A DNA stretch of 64,000 nt from Harmothoe impar (lineage: Eukaryota; Annelida; Polychaeta; Phyllodocida; Polynoidae), in NCBI GenBank assembly GCA_947462335.1, contig OX381720.1, positions 49,470,481 to 49,534,480 on the forward strand, given 5' to 3'. Positions 36,126 through 45,310 of this stretch are shown one piece after another; within the stretch, counting starts at the first letter, position 1, and each line of letters begins with the position of its first letter. The notes below the pieces were generated by a model. The model made no database searches. It saw only the letters and a program-made list of their open reading frames with translations, and was not told where the DNA came from. Position numbers and translations under genes: made by a program.

Positions 36126-36501
36126 GGGTCACGCGCTTTAAAATGTGATATATATTTTTTTTGGAGGAGGAGGAGGCGAGTCTCTTATTTTTTTGGTAAA
36201 CCAATAAAAAACACAACAATATAAGTTTTTTTTTTCATTTTATTTTTTATGAGCGACTGGAAGTGACTTATTGAACTAGGTAGAAGTGTTCTTTAGAGTG
36301 TATAAGGGGGGAGGGGAGGGGAGGGGGGGAGGGGGGCCCTTTAAGATGCATGGGGAGGGGGGCACTTTAAGGATGCATGGGGTGGGTGGGGGGGGAGGGG
36401 AGGGGACGGGAGGGGGGAGGGGGGCACTCTAGGGGGGGTGGGGGGGCACTCTAAGGGGAGTTTGTCTCTTTTAAGAAAAAAAGAAAGAAAAGAATTTAAT
36501 C

Positions 36502-36545
36502 AAGAGACACACTTCTTCCTCTCGAGAGGAAGAAGTGTGTCTCTT
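36502..36545. repeat. Perfect 44-bp palindrome centred on CTCGAG (left repeat)
   Basis: Each 22-base arm starts AAGAGACACACTTCTTCC. Fully self-complementary with no loop. The identical palindrome is at 43756-43799 in the right repeat. Confidence 0.95.
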
Positions 36546-36807
36546 AATTTTTTTGTTTAGGAAGTGATGGTCTTTAGGATCACGTGACCGGAAGTGACCT
36601 GATGAGGCACGTGACTAGAAGTGACGACGTCACATGAGTGACACTTTAAGAGGCCACGCGACTTACTAATAAAAGAAGACGTATGAAAATAAAAACACAA
36701 CAATAATTTTATTTTATTTTTTTATTTCTTTTTTTTCAATCTTGATAAACACTCTATTTTTGAAAAGATGCGCTCAATCAATCAATAACACACTTATTTT
36801 TTTTTTT

Positions 36808-39800
36808 TCATATCTCTAAAGGACTCGTTGTCACACTGTCAGAATGCACGCGACGCTTATAATACAAGTAGCGCACGCCGTCTTTCTCTATGGTGTAAGT
36901 GACCATTTTGTTTCGTACCACTTTGAAATTTCTATTTACCGCAAGGAGAGTTTTTCGTTGGCGAAGAACATCCAAGAAGTCGTCTGGTTCTTTAGGGTTT
37001 TGTTTCTTCTGTACACCTTTTGCACTCCATTTTTTGGATTTTCTTTCACCGGTGCCGCTGACTCGATCGTAGCAAATGTAAGTCTTAGGGTTGAGACTTA
37101 GGATCCCGTCACCTTCCCACTCCGCTTTCATAAGCCCCGAAGTTCTCAGATCGTGAAGGTAACGTCTCTCACAACACCCGCCGGGCGGCGGACACCATTC
37201 TCGCACTCTTTCCGTTTTTGTCTTCACGAAAAGCTCTAAGTGATCGTCGCACACCGCTGTCGGAATCCACTTTCGTTTCTCTCTGAATTACGTCTCTCTC
37301 AGGTGAGGTTTGACTAGGTCATCCAACGTGTCACCACTGAGAGCCATGTAAAGACTGTCGGTGTCCATTTGACAAAGAGCATAATCGCGCCGATCGACGA
37401 ATCTATCCAAGAAGTCGTATGTGAACTCTAACATTTTCAACTTCGCGTACTGGTATACCATGAACCCTATTTGAATAGGGAGGTTGTTCTTGACTGTTTT
37501 CGGTTGTAGTTCGACTTCAAACAGATCAGAACTCAACTCGGACGCCTTTTTGAAGCGCCACGAATAGGCCAATAGTTCGAACTTCCGACTGTCAGTGTAT
37601 CTCACCGCCGTGTGTTTTTCTTTGTTGCAGATTGTTTTACCGTACGTGGCGTTTCCCATTAACTTGTAACAGTCTGACAGAATTTTCTCGTTCTCGTTCA
37701 CGTCGCCACGTCTTCGCGCCGCCGTTACTTCGTCCGCGAAACCGGCAAAGGAGCGTTTAGGTAGGTATTCTACAACCAGCTGCACTTTGGTGACTATCAA
37801 ACCGTGCTCTAAATACCACTTGAGAAGGGGCGTTCCCAAGAGAATATTTTTTCCGTGGTAACTCCCTATCAGACATCTCTGAGGCGTGTTCAACAGCTTT
37901 TCTTCCTGCGCAAAGTCTGACATGTGAGGTCCTATGTCTGATTTTGAAACGGACACGCTCTTGAAAACGGGGGTCATTTCTTCGAAGTAGTCTCGTAGGT
38001 GAGGCGGCGTAGTGATGTCCACTTGAACTAAACCGAACATTTTCCCGTCTTTGACAGCGGAAAGGATGTCGCTCCCGCTCATAGCGTTTCGAGACACTTT
38101 CAAAGCGTCAACCTTCCAGTGTTGTTGGGAGGCCTTAACCCGCTCATCTCGACGCTTCATCTCTCTCCATTCGCACTCCCACACGACGACCAGCTTGTGA
38201 CCTAGCGCTTTCAAGTAAGCGCTTACTCTAGCCGTTCTGTCGCGTCTCTCCTCCCTCAGTGAAGCGCACTGATATCGGTGCGACGGTATGCACTCGTGAG
38301 CGTGGAACCAACACCCGTGAAACTGGAAAACCGTATTAGAGGCCGCGTGAAACCCGTCAACGCGAATTCTTCGACAGCCTAGAACCATCTCGCCGCCGTT
38401 GAAAGCGTGGCGCAGTTTCACGTCGCGGTCGTGCTCTACGAAGCGTAACCACTCCAAAGCGCTGTGAGAGTTTCTTTGCCTAATTTCGGGCTTGAACTCG
38501 GTCTCAGGTCGTCTCACCGCGTAATAGCCCGTGCAGTGCGCTTCGCTCATGCAGCGCAAGTACAGAGAGTTAGCGTCTAGGCCTAGGATGTGCTGGCACG
38601 TTCTCGCTTCTTCGCCGTACTTGTGCTCCCTTATCCGCGTGGTGCCCTTCTCGTGAAATCTATGGAAGATGATGGAAGGACCGCCGACTAGATTTTCTTT
38701 GATCAGAGCGTGGAGGACGGCGTCGAACTGGGGGAATGTTGTGAACGCGTCTTCTAGGTTTTGGAAGAGGAACCGTAAAGTCAAACCGGCGAGAGAAATC
38801 AATGCCGCGATCTTGGAAAAATTTAGCGTGATTTTTCAGAGCTTCTATGAAAGGTTTGACGTCTTTGTTGTTGTAGTGGATCAAGTAATCTCCAATAGTT
38901 TGCATCTTCTCGTCGGACCAAACTTTCTGACATGCGGCGTAGTCGGATTCGGACATTTTGACGCCCGTCAGTTCGCTGTCAAAAGCCGATCTCGGTGGCA
39001 GTGTTCTGTTTCCCAGTTTCCTGGTAGACGTCATCCATTCGTAAGGAAAGTGACCTTTCTCTTCGTTTCTGGTGAAAGCTCGCAAATAGTTCGCGTAGTT
39101 GTAACCGGGTGCCAAATAGTTGACTACGTCCAAGAAAACCGTGTGCTGTGTGTAAACCGCCAAGTATTGATTGCTTCTCTTTTTGACGCTGAATTCTTGG
39201 TTTCTTCGGTCTCCGGAGGCAAAGAACGAGTGAAGGCGTATTTTGATCAGGTTCAAGTCGTAACGCCCCGAGTTGAAGCCCACGACTGGAGCTTGACGGA
39301 TGTATCTCAGAAGCCACTTCTTCAGTTGAACTAACGGGTGTCTGGTCTGAGCCGCAGCAAAGCCGCCTGGAGAAGGGGTGAATGTCGCCTCCTCCAGCAG
39401 GAGAGCTTCACCTATCGCCACATCTAACTTCGCTAACGACGGTCGGTAAAGTTCTAGCACAGCTTCCCCGATGACTTTGGCGTTCTCGTTTATGTGATTT
39501 AAAACTCGGTCCAACAAGGGGTCGGAATCTGCGTCGGATTCTTTGACGAAGCAGACTGGCCCCTCCCACCCTGGAAAGTCGGATGCGATGCTAGCCGACA
39601 AAGGGACGTGATCCCACAGCAGGGACACGTGTTCGGGCGACGGTTCTCTGCACGGTCTGAAGAAAGCCTCGAAATCGAAGGTGATCTTGTAAGGGTAGAT
39701 TCCGGAATGTCCGTCGGGAGGAAAAATGGAGAAGTCTGCTAGCGCTTCGGAAATCGTTCTCGAATTTTGGTAGATGCCACCTACGTAGCGCAACTTGACT

Positions 39801-40915
39801 TGTCAGCAAGAGGAAAGCTGGTTCCTGTGTCTCTTCAGCAAGAACTCGGTGGTGAACGCCGCCTTACACTTGCAACATTCGTATATGCCCGCGTACGCGT
39901 TGAAGTACGTGACCAGAGAGACGTGCAAACCGCCTTTCGCCGTCAGGTGTAGGTTGACTTTACCTCAGGCGGCCAGAGTTCTGGAAGGCGGTCTGATCAG
40001 AGTAACGCGTCTTCTCAACTTCCGCCCCGGCACCTGACGCGACGCGGTGTAAACCGCTATTTGTATGTCAAACAAGTTCTCTAACGCGGGTAAGTCGCGG
40101 ATGTTCAAACCCGGAAAGGTTTCAGGTGTGGCAGCGGGACAGAACTGACGTAACAAATCTGAAGCGCGCTTGCTGGTGTTGTATAAGTGAAAGGAAATGC
40201 AGCGGAAGACGCAGAGGTTGTCCTTGTTGGGAAAATCTAACACACCGCTTCTCTTTCCAACTCGACCGGCCTGAGTGATCCTACCGCCTATGGGAAATTC
40301 CCCCGGTCCCATGTAAACGCAAATGTTCAAATTGGTAGGAAAAAGAACGTGCCACTTGGTGTCAGCGTTGCAAAGTTTCCGTACTTCCTCGCAAGCGACG
40401 GTGTTTTCCATCTTTGAGAGGAGCTCTTCCAAAGTTTCTGAATTAGTTATAGTAGGGAGCGGTTGTATGAGAGTTGCGTTGTTCTGGGAGGCGTGAAAGT
40501 AGCGCAGTTTGCTCTTGTCTTCTCTGTGTTGTAAGAGTAAGCCTACCGAGAAACCCACTTTGTATCTGAATCTTTGCGTGAAGTGAATGCGACGCATAGT
40601 ATCTACAGCGTCACTCAACTCGCAGGTTGGTAGCCTGAAGTTTGTTACACTCACACGAGTCCCGTGCATCCTGACACCCGTTTGTATTGCAGGCCAATTC
40701 GCCATGAACGTTTCCTCACCGTTCGGTACAGCACATATGCGCGGAGGGATAGTCACCCCGTCCAGAGATTCGCGTAGACAGGTGATCTTTCGGCAATCGC
40801 CTTCGCCGCATAGAGGGCAAAACTTAGGTATTACTCTACATTTTTCTACGTGTCTCTCGTGATTGTACGGTCTTTAAAAAATTTTGAAACACTTTTCGCA
40901 GACGTACTGCGTCAT
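36808..40915 (-). pseudogene. Protein-primed family B DNA polymerase of the Polinton-like element, with zinc finger and OTU-like N-terminal parts
   Basis: One reading path from an ATG at 40913-40915 to a stop at 36808-36810. N-terminal C2H2-like finger (YVCEKC...HERHVEKC), then CPLCG. Next KDNLCVFRC (about 40190-40220), which resembles the D-x-x-C stretch of OTU-type cysteine proteases, and a second finger (CCKC...H) at ~39840-39880. Exonuclease motifs follow: FDFEA (~39680), NSGRYD (~39265), YNNKD (~38875). Polymerase motifs: DANSLY (~38575), KLMGNATYGK (~37650), DTDS (37353-37364). Family-typical C-terminus VEWEGDG-like (AEWEGDG) and FLDVLR. Broken by in-frame stops at 40874-40876 (TAA), 39965-39967 (TGA), 39803-39805 (TGA), 37288-37290 (TAA) and a frame change near 38,800, where a few residues between exonuclease III and the next block also seem missing. 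Both TGAs could be CGA codons altered at CpG. Confidence 0.88.
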
Positions 40916-40983
40916 GTTTTTTTTGTTTTTTTTGTTTTTTCACTTAGTTACCAATTAAAAAAGTTTTTTCCCAACTACTTAGC

Positions 40984-41025
40984 CGTCTATCTATCTATCT
41001 ATCTATCTATCAATCTATCTATCTG

Positions 41026-41057
<32 letters not shown>
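40984..41057. repeat. (CTAT)n microsatellite
   Basis: About 18 tetramer units with two interruptions, between the start of PolB and the end of the PC4-like gene. Confidence 0.95.
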
Positions 41058-41138
41058 CCTGTCTGTGTATCCGTCTGTCTGTCTCATACAGCGTACGTCA
41101 AACACTGTGTGTGTGCGCGCGTGAGCGTTAAGCGTCTC

Positions 41139-42479
41139 TCATTCCAAATCCATACCGAGAAATTTGAGAATAATCTCTGTTTTGTCATCCAACTCTTTGA
41201 GCGCTCTGGCGGACAGCGTCACCCCCTGCTGTGTGGGTTTTTTGTCAGGACCTTTGTACTTGCGCACGTGGATGAGGTTCTTACCGCTGTAGTAGCTCAC
41301 AGCTGCGTACACTTCGCCCTCCTCATCCAGCACTGTGAACCAGGGGGTGTGATTAGGTCTTCCTTGCGCGGACACTGTGTCGCGTATGCGCACCACTGCG
41401 CGGATCTCGGCGATGCGCGCTATTAGCTCGCGCAGCGCGTCGGCGGTGAAGTGCACTCGCTTGCTTCTGGTCAGAGACGCCTCTTTCACCTAGCCGTCTT
41501 TTGTGTAGCGCGGCCTCCTAGACAGTCTAGCCTCGTCCTCCCAGATCTCCAGCGTCAAAGTCCCGTCTAAGCAGAACTCTAACCCGAGAGGACGGGGGGT
41601 TTTCTCTGCTTCTTCTCGTCCATCTTCTTCTTTTTCTTGTATTTTTCTCTTCTTAGTAGGCCTTGTTGTTCAGGAACCCGCCTTAGAACGTTTCAGACCC
41701 GCAAGAAGAGTAACACCATCAGCGTGAGCTGAATCAGCAGCAGAACCAATAACAGGAGCAGCGTCAGCGCTGGTATCCGACGACTCGTTGTTGGAACAGA
41801 GCAGCCACACGCCGTCGGTGCTGAGTGTAGCGGTAGAAGATGAAGCGCTGCCGCCCTCGTAAGGTGGCGGTGAGGGCAGTCGCCACGGACCGGACGCGCT
41901 ACCAGTGGAAGTGAGATCGAAAGTAGTGGAAGAGGGGAGCCGAAAAAACGTACCGTCCACCCGTAGCCCTTCGGGTTCGTCGTACGCCTCGTCGTCAGCG
42001 TCGTTCTCTGTCTCACCCTGTTGCTGCTCCTCCTCCTCCTCTTCTTCTTGGTTTAGGGGCTGAGTGTCCGAATAGCTGTAAGTCTCAGCGCGAGCGGCGT
42101 CGATGGCGTCGGTTGATGTAGTGGTGGAGAGGGGCTGTGCAACGTGCGTCAGGTCATCAAAATCAGTAGTGGGGAGGTAAAAACCCGGTTGCCAGTACTG
42201 CGCTGTGCCAGGAGTGTTGTCGTCAGTAGTAGTAGCGGTAGCAGCAGGTGCAGCAGCAGCAGCAGCAGCAGCAGGCGCAACAGTAGCAGGCGCAGCAGCC
42301 TCAGCAGGCGCAGCAGTAGCAGGGGCAGCAGTAGCAGCGGCAGCGCGCTTAGCAGCAACAACCGTCGCGAGTGTAACAACGTCGCTACCACGACGACTAC
42401 TACCAGTAGTACTGCTACTACTACCACTACTACTACTACTACTACCCGCTACTACTACTACTACTGCTGCGAGCGCTCG
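41139..42479 (-). pseudogene. PC4/SUB1-like ssDNA-binding protein with long disordered N-terminal arm
   Basis: A single frame runs from 42479 to 41139 (about 446 codons), interrupted only by TGA at 41670-41672 and TAG at 41490-41492. N-terminal to C-terminal: Ser/Ala/Thr/Pro-rich low-complexity part (trinucleotide repeats at 42245-42470), a Glu-rich run, a segment with LPSPPPYEG (a PPxY motif) at ~41860, a basic PTKKRKI stretch that could be a nuclear signal, then the PC4 domain with WFTVLDEEGEVYAAV, KNLIHVRKY and KKPTQQGVTLSARALKEL. PC4 family proteins bind single-stranded DNA, a plausible partner for protein-primed replication. No in-frame ATG is seen upstream, so the start may be non-AUG, spliced or lost. 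The PC4 part is confident; the rest is sequence description. Confidence 0.7.
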
Positions 42480-42806
42480 CTACAGCGGGAGGGTGATAAG
42501 ACGGCATGGAAGGCTATGGATAAGGAAAAAACACCATTTTCAGCTGGCCTCCACCGATAGCGATGACATACTCCTCGTCATCTAAGCTCTTAAGAAGCTC
42601 TTAAGGAGCGGAGCGGCTGAAAAGCGTCATGCGGACAGGTCGCTAGACAGCTGGGGTGCTGTTGGAAGTAGGATTAAACTCCCTCTGTATAAAAGCTCTG
42701 ATTTCTGTTGGAAAAAAAACCATATCGCCTCTGACCACAGTAACGTCTACCACCACCACCACCGCCACCACTGCCGCCGCCGCCACCGCCGCCAAGACGA
42801 GACGAG

Positions 42807-43454
42807 ATGGCTCAAGCTATTCCACTTTCAATCTCGCCTTCACCCCCTTGTCCACCTGAAAAATTAATGCGGCTTCACGACGTGAGACGCGCGGTGCAGG
42901 CCGATGGGGAGAATAGAGAGGTAGGACAGCAGCGCTTAGCATATAGCGACGCCTTGCTTTGTCAACTAGGTAAAGAGTTGAGCGGATCTTGGAGAGTGTT
43001 GGGCAGTAGCTTAAAAGTTACCGCCGCCCGTATGGATGCTCTAGTAGAGCGCAGTGTCAAGACACCGGAGGAGCTGTGTACGGCGATGTTCCGAGTCTGG
43101 TGGGGTGAAACCCCGCATCGTCATAGATGGGGAGAGCTTGGCCGCGTCTTCACCCGCATTAGACGAGTGGAACTGTTGGCTCAGTGGATGACCCTTCTCC
43201 ACAGGCAGGGGTTGGATTTCGAGAACCCCGACTCGCACGCGATGCATAAGCACTTGGGCGCCCTCGGCAGACGTCTAGGTAGCAGGTGGAAAGAGGTGGG
43301 GGGTCATTTAAAAATGTCGCCTGAGAGGTTAGATAAGATCGCTGAAGAATGCGAATGCGGAGGAAGTCCCGCTGAGTGGGCCTTCCAAGTGTTGAAAATG
43401 TGGCAAGCTGAAGCTGACGGTGCAGTACACCTTTTGAATTCCTTCGAGTGTTGA
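42807..43454 (+). CDS. Tandem death-domain protein of the Polinton-like element (C-terminus frame-shifted)
   Basis: 215 residues from ATG 42807. A Pro-rich start (PSPPCPPE) is followed by two death-domain-like units. DD1, residues ~47-131, has GSWRVLGSSLKV, RMDALVERS, AMFRVWW and RRVELLAQW. DD2, ~143-210, has SRWKEVGGHLKM, RLDKIAEE and FQVLKMWQ. These match helices 2-5 of the fold; DD2 loses its last helices because the frame breaks after a T run at 43430-43434. The next frame continues in death-domain style to a TGA at 43538-43540. Death domains assemble apoptosis and innate-immune complexes in animals; an element-borne copy could interfere with host cell death, which is inference. It is divergent from the PC4-like gene, with ~330 bp between them. 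Confidence 0.7.
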   Translation: MAQAIPLSISPSPPCPPEKLMRLHDVRRAVQADGENREVGQQRLAYSDALLCQLGKELSGSWRVLGSSLKVTAARMDALVERSVKTPEELCTAMFRVWWGETPHRHRWGELGRVFTRIRRVELLAQWMTLLHRQGLDFENPDSHAMHKHLGALGRRLGSRWKEVGGHLKMSPERLDKIAEECECGGSPAEWAFQVLKMWQAEADGAVHLLNSFEC

Positions 43455-43540
43455 CTGAGGACATGGGAAAGTTTGACCTCGGCATCACGATATTACTTGA
43501 CTTTATCAAGCAAGAAACAACGAGAACAACGGACATGTGA

Positions 43541-44632
43541 ATTGTTGTGTTTTATTTTCATACGTCTTCTTTATTAGTAAGTGAAAAAAAAAATTATAAC
43601 AATTAAGTCACGTGTCCTCTTAAAGTGTGACTTCCTCCGGTCGCTGCTGATCTCCTCATTAGGGCATGTGACGTCGTCACTTCTAGTCACGTGACTCATC
43701 AGGTCACTTCCGGTCACGTGATCCTAAAGACCATCACTTCCTAAACAAAAAAATTAAGAGACACACTTCTTCCTCTCGAGAGGAAGAAGTGTGTCTCTTG
43801 ATTAAATTCTTTTCTTTCTTTTTTTCTTAAAAGAGACAAACTCCCCTTAGAGTGCCCCTCCACCCCCCTAGAGTGCCCCCCTCCCCCCTCCCGTCCCCTC
43901 CCCTCCCCCCCACCCACCCCATGCATCCTAAAAGTGCCCCCCTCCCCATGCATCTTAAAGGGCCCCCCTCCCCCCCTCCCCTCCCCTCCCCCCTTATACA
44001 CTCTAAAGAACACTTCTACCTAGTTCAATAAGTCACTTCCAGTCGCTCATAAAAAATAAAATGAAAAAACAAACTTATATTGTTGTGTTTTTTATTGGTT
44101 TACCAAAAAAATAAGAGACTCGCCTCCTCCTCCTCCAAAAAAAATATATATCACATTTTAAAGCGCGTGACCCCTTAAAGACGCTCATCTCTTCATTAAG
44201 TCGCGTGACGTCACTTCTTCCGGTCACGTGATCAATCAGGTCACTTCCGGTCACGTGATCCTCAATGAGGTCACATGACGTCACTTCCGGTTGTCCATTA
44301 GGTCATGTGACGTCACTTCCGGTCACGTGACTCATCAGGTCACTTCCGGTCACGTGATCCTAAATTAGGTCATATGACTTCACTTCCGGTCCCCTAAGTA
44401 GGTCATATGATGTCACTTCCGGTCCATAAGTAGGTCATATGACGTCACTTCCGGTCACGTGACCAAATGGCGGCCTCTGATTGGCTAACTAGGTCACGTG
44501 ACGTCACCACTAATCCCCTAAGTAGGTCACTTCCGGTCACGTGACCAAATGGAGGCCTCTGATTGGCTGCATATCGATTGAGTAATAAACAGTACTTAAG
44601 CATAGTCCCGTTCCGATACATTATATACTACT
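43541..44632. repeat. Right terminal inverted repeat of the Polinton-like element
   Basis: Inverse of 35667-36703, ~1.09 kb. Contains the mirrored array of TGACGTCACTTCCGGT words (44190-44575), C-rich zone (43850-43995), and small indels relative to the left repeat, for example an extra ~50 bp around 43600-43670. Divergence is a few percent by eye. Confidence 0.9.
43756..43799. repeat. Perfect 44-bp palindrome centred on CTCGAG (right repeat)
   Basis: Same sequence as 36502-36545. Both copies remain perfect although neighbouring repeat sequence has diverged. Confidence 0.95.
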
Positions 44633-45215
44633 TACAAGGTATGGTGCAATGTAACATATGCATGTTAAGGTACATAATCTTTCTCAATCACCCTCATTAC
44701 ATGTCATTATTAATTTCTTACACTATTAACATGATTTAGAAATAATCTCACATTTGATTAAAAAAACCCATTGATGCTACTCATCATAAAACTTTAGAGA
44801 ATCACTTCACTGAGATTAAACAGTAGTCCTATGCATGACTGGATTGTCATATCCTGTTCGGGTAATTTTAACAGGATCAGCAGCCTTCTGATCCCCACCT
44901 ACTCCCCCATTGGCACCCAGACAGCCAGTACAGCACTCACAAGTCGGCTCGTACATGGGGCAGATGGGAAGGCAGCGGAGCCATTTTGCTCTTCGTATAC
45001 AACTCATTCCAAAGGGTAAGTCATAGGTTGATTTTCCATCATGGTCGGCTTCCTTGTCCGTTAGATTTTGTCCTCTCCACCCAATTAGGCCTCGTTCTTC
45101 AGGCGTACCTTCATTGAAGAAAACACATAATTATTAGTATAACATGTTATTCGAGGTCTTGAGGACCTTTAGTGGCTGGGCTGATGACAGCGCTATACAC
45201 TTTGTTGTCATAATG

Positions 45216-45310
45216 CCCAAGTAAACAAAAAACATTAGGCCTATACAACATTTCATAACGTTATATAACGTTTCTCTAAGGCTCTCCACTGTGACATGAC
45301 GTTATATAAA
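45216..45310. mobile_element. Truncated CCCAAGTAAACA-ended MITE
   Basis: Starts CCCAAGTAAACAAAAAACAT and contains AACGTTATATAACGTTTC, like the element at 8789-8916. The right end is missing; the orphan ORF at 45310 begins directly after it. Confidence 0.5.

Larger units (their letters stand above)
35667..36703. repeat. Left terminal inverted repeat of the Polinton-like element
   Basis: About 1.04 kb, inverted at 43541-44632 with small indels. Three zones: an outer array of CCGGAAGTGACGTCA-type sites (35740-36120), a G-rich zone of GGGGAGGGG runs (36305-36450) with quadruplex potential, then a perfect 44-bp palindrome and a further short copy of the outer motif. Frames in this repeat are identical in both ends and are not genes. 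Confidence 0.9.
35667..44632. mobile_element. Polinton/Maverick-derived element, 8,966 bp, without integrase or capsid genes
   Basis: Long terminal inverted repeats begin AGTAGTATATAATGTATCGG and end in the exact inverse. The insertion is flanked by a perfect 6-bp duplication TACAAG (35661-35666, 44633-44638). AG...CT ends, a 6-bp duplication and a protein-primed family B polymerase are the defining set for Polintons. Gene order: PolB (minus, 40915-36808), PC4-like protein (minus, 42479-41139), then a divergent death-domain gene (plus, 42807). Typical Polintons are 15-20 kb and also carry a retroviral-type integrase, FtsK-like ATPase, cysteine protease and two capsid proteins; none is visible. 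It was therefore probably inserted by an integrase supplied in trans, or it is a deletion derivative. All three genes have lesions, so this copy looks inactive. Its base composition is more GC-rich than the flanks. Confidence 0.88.

Noticed and set aside
36015..36224. 69-residue frame repeated at 44075-44284
   Set aside because: Lies in the terminal inverted repeat and is just translated motif array.
38660..38802. Programmed frameshift in PolB
   Set aside because: A few residues between exonuclease III and the next block are also missing and other stops are present, so a deletion is simpler.
38669..39334. 221-residue plus-strand frame opposite the polymerase
   Set aside because: Shadow of the PolB coding strand; the minus-strand protein has exonuclease motifs, this one has none.
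42144..42585. Plus-strand Ser/Ala/Thr-rich frames of 126 and 138 residues
   Set aside because: Products of the trinucleotide repeats; the minus-strand frame continues into the PC4-like protein.
43741..44013. 90-residue Gly-rich minus-strand frame
   Set aside because: Translation of the C-rich/G-rich zone of the right inverted repeat.
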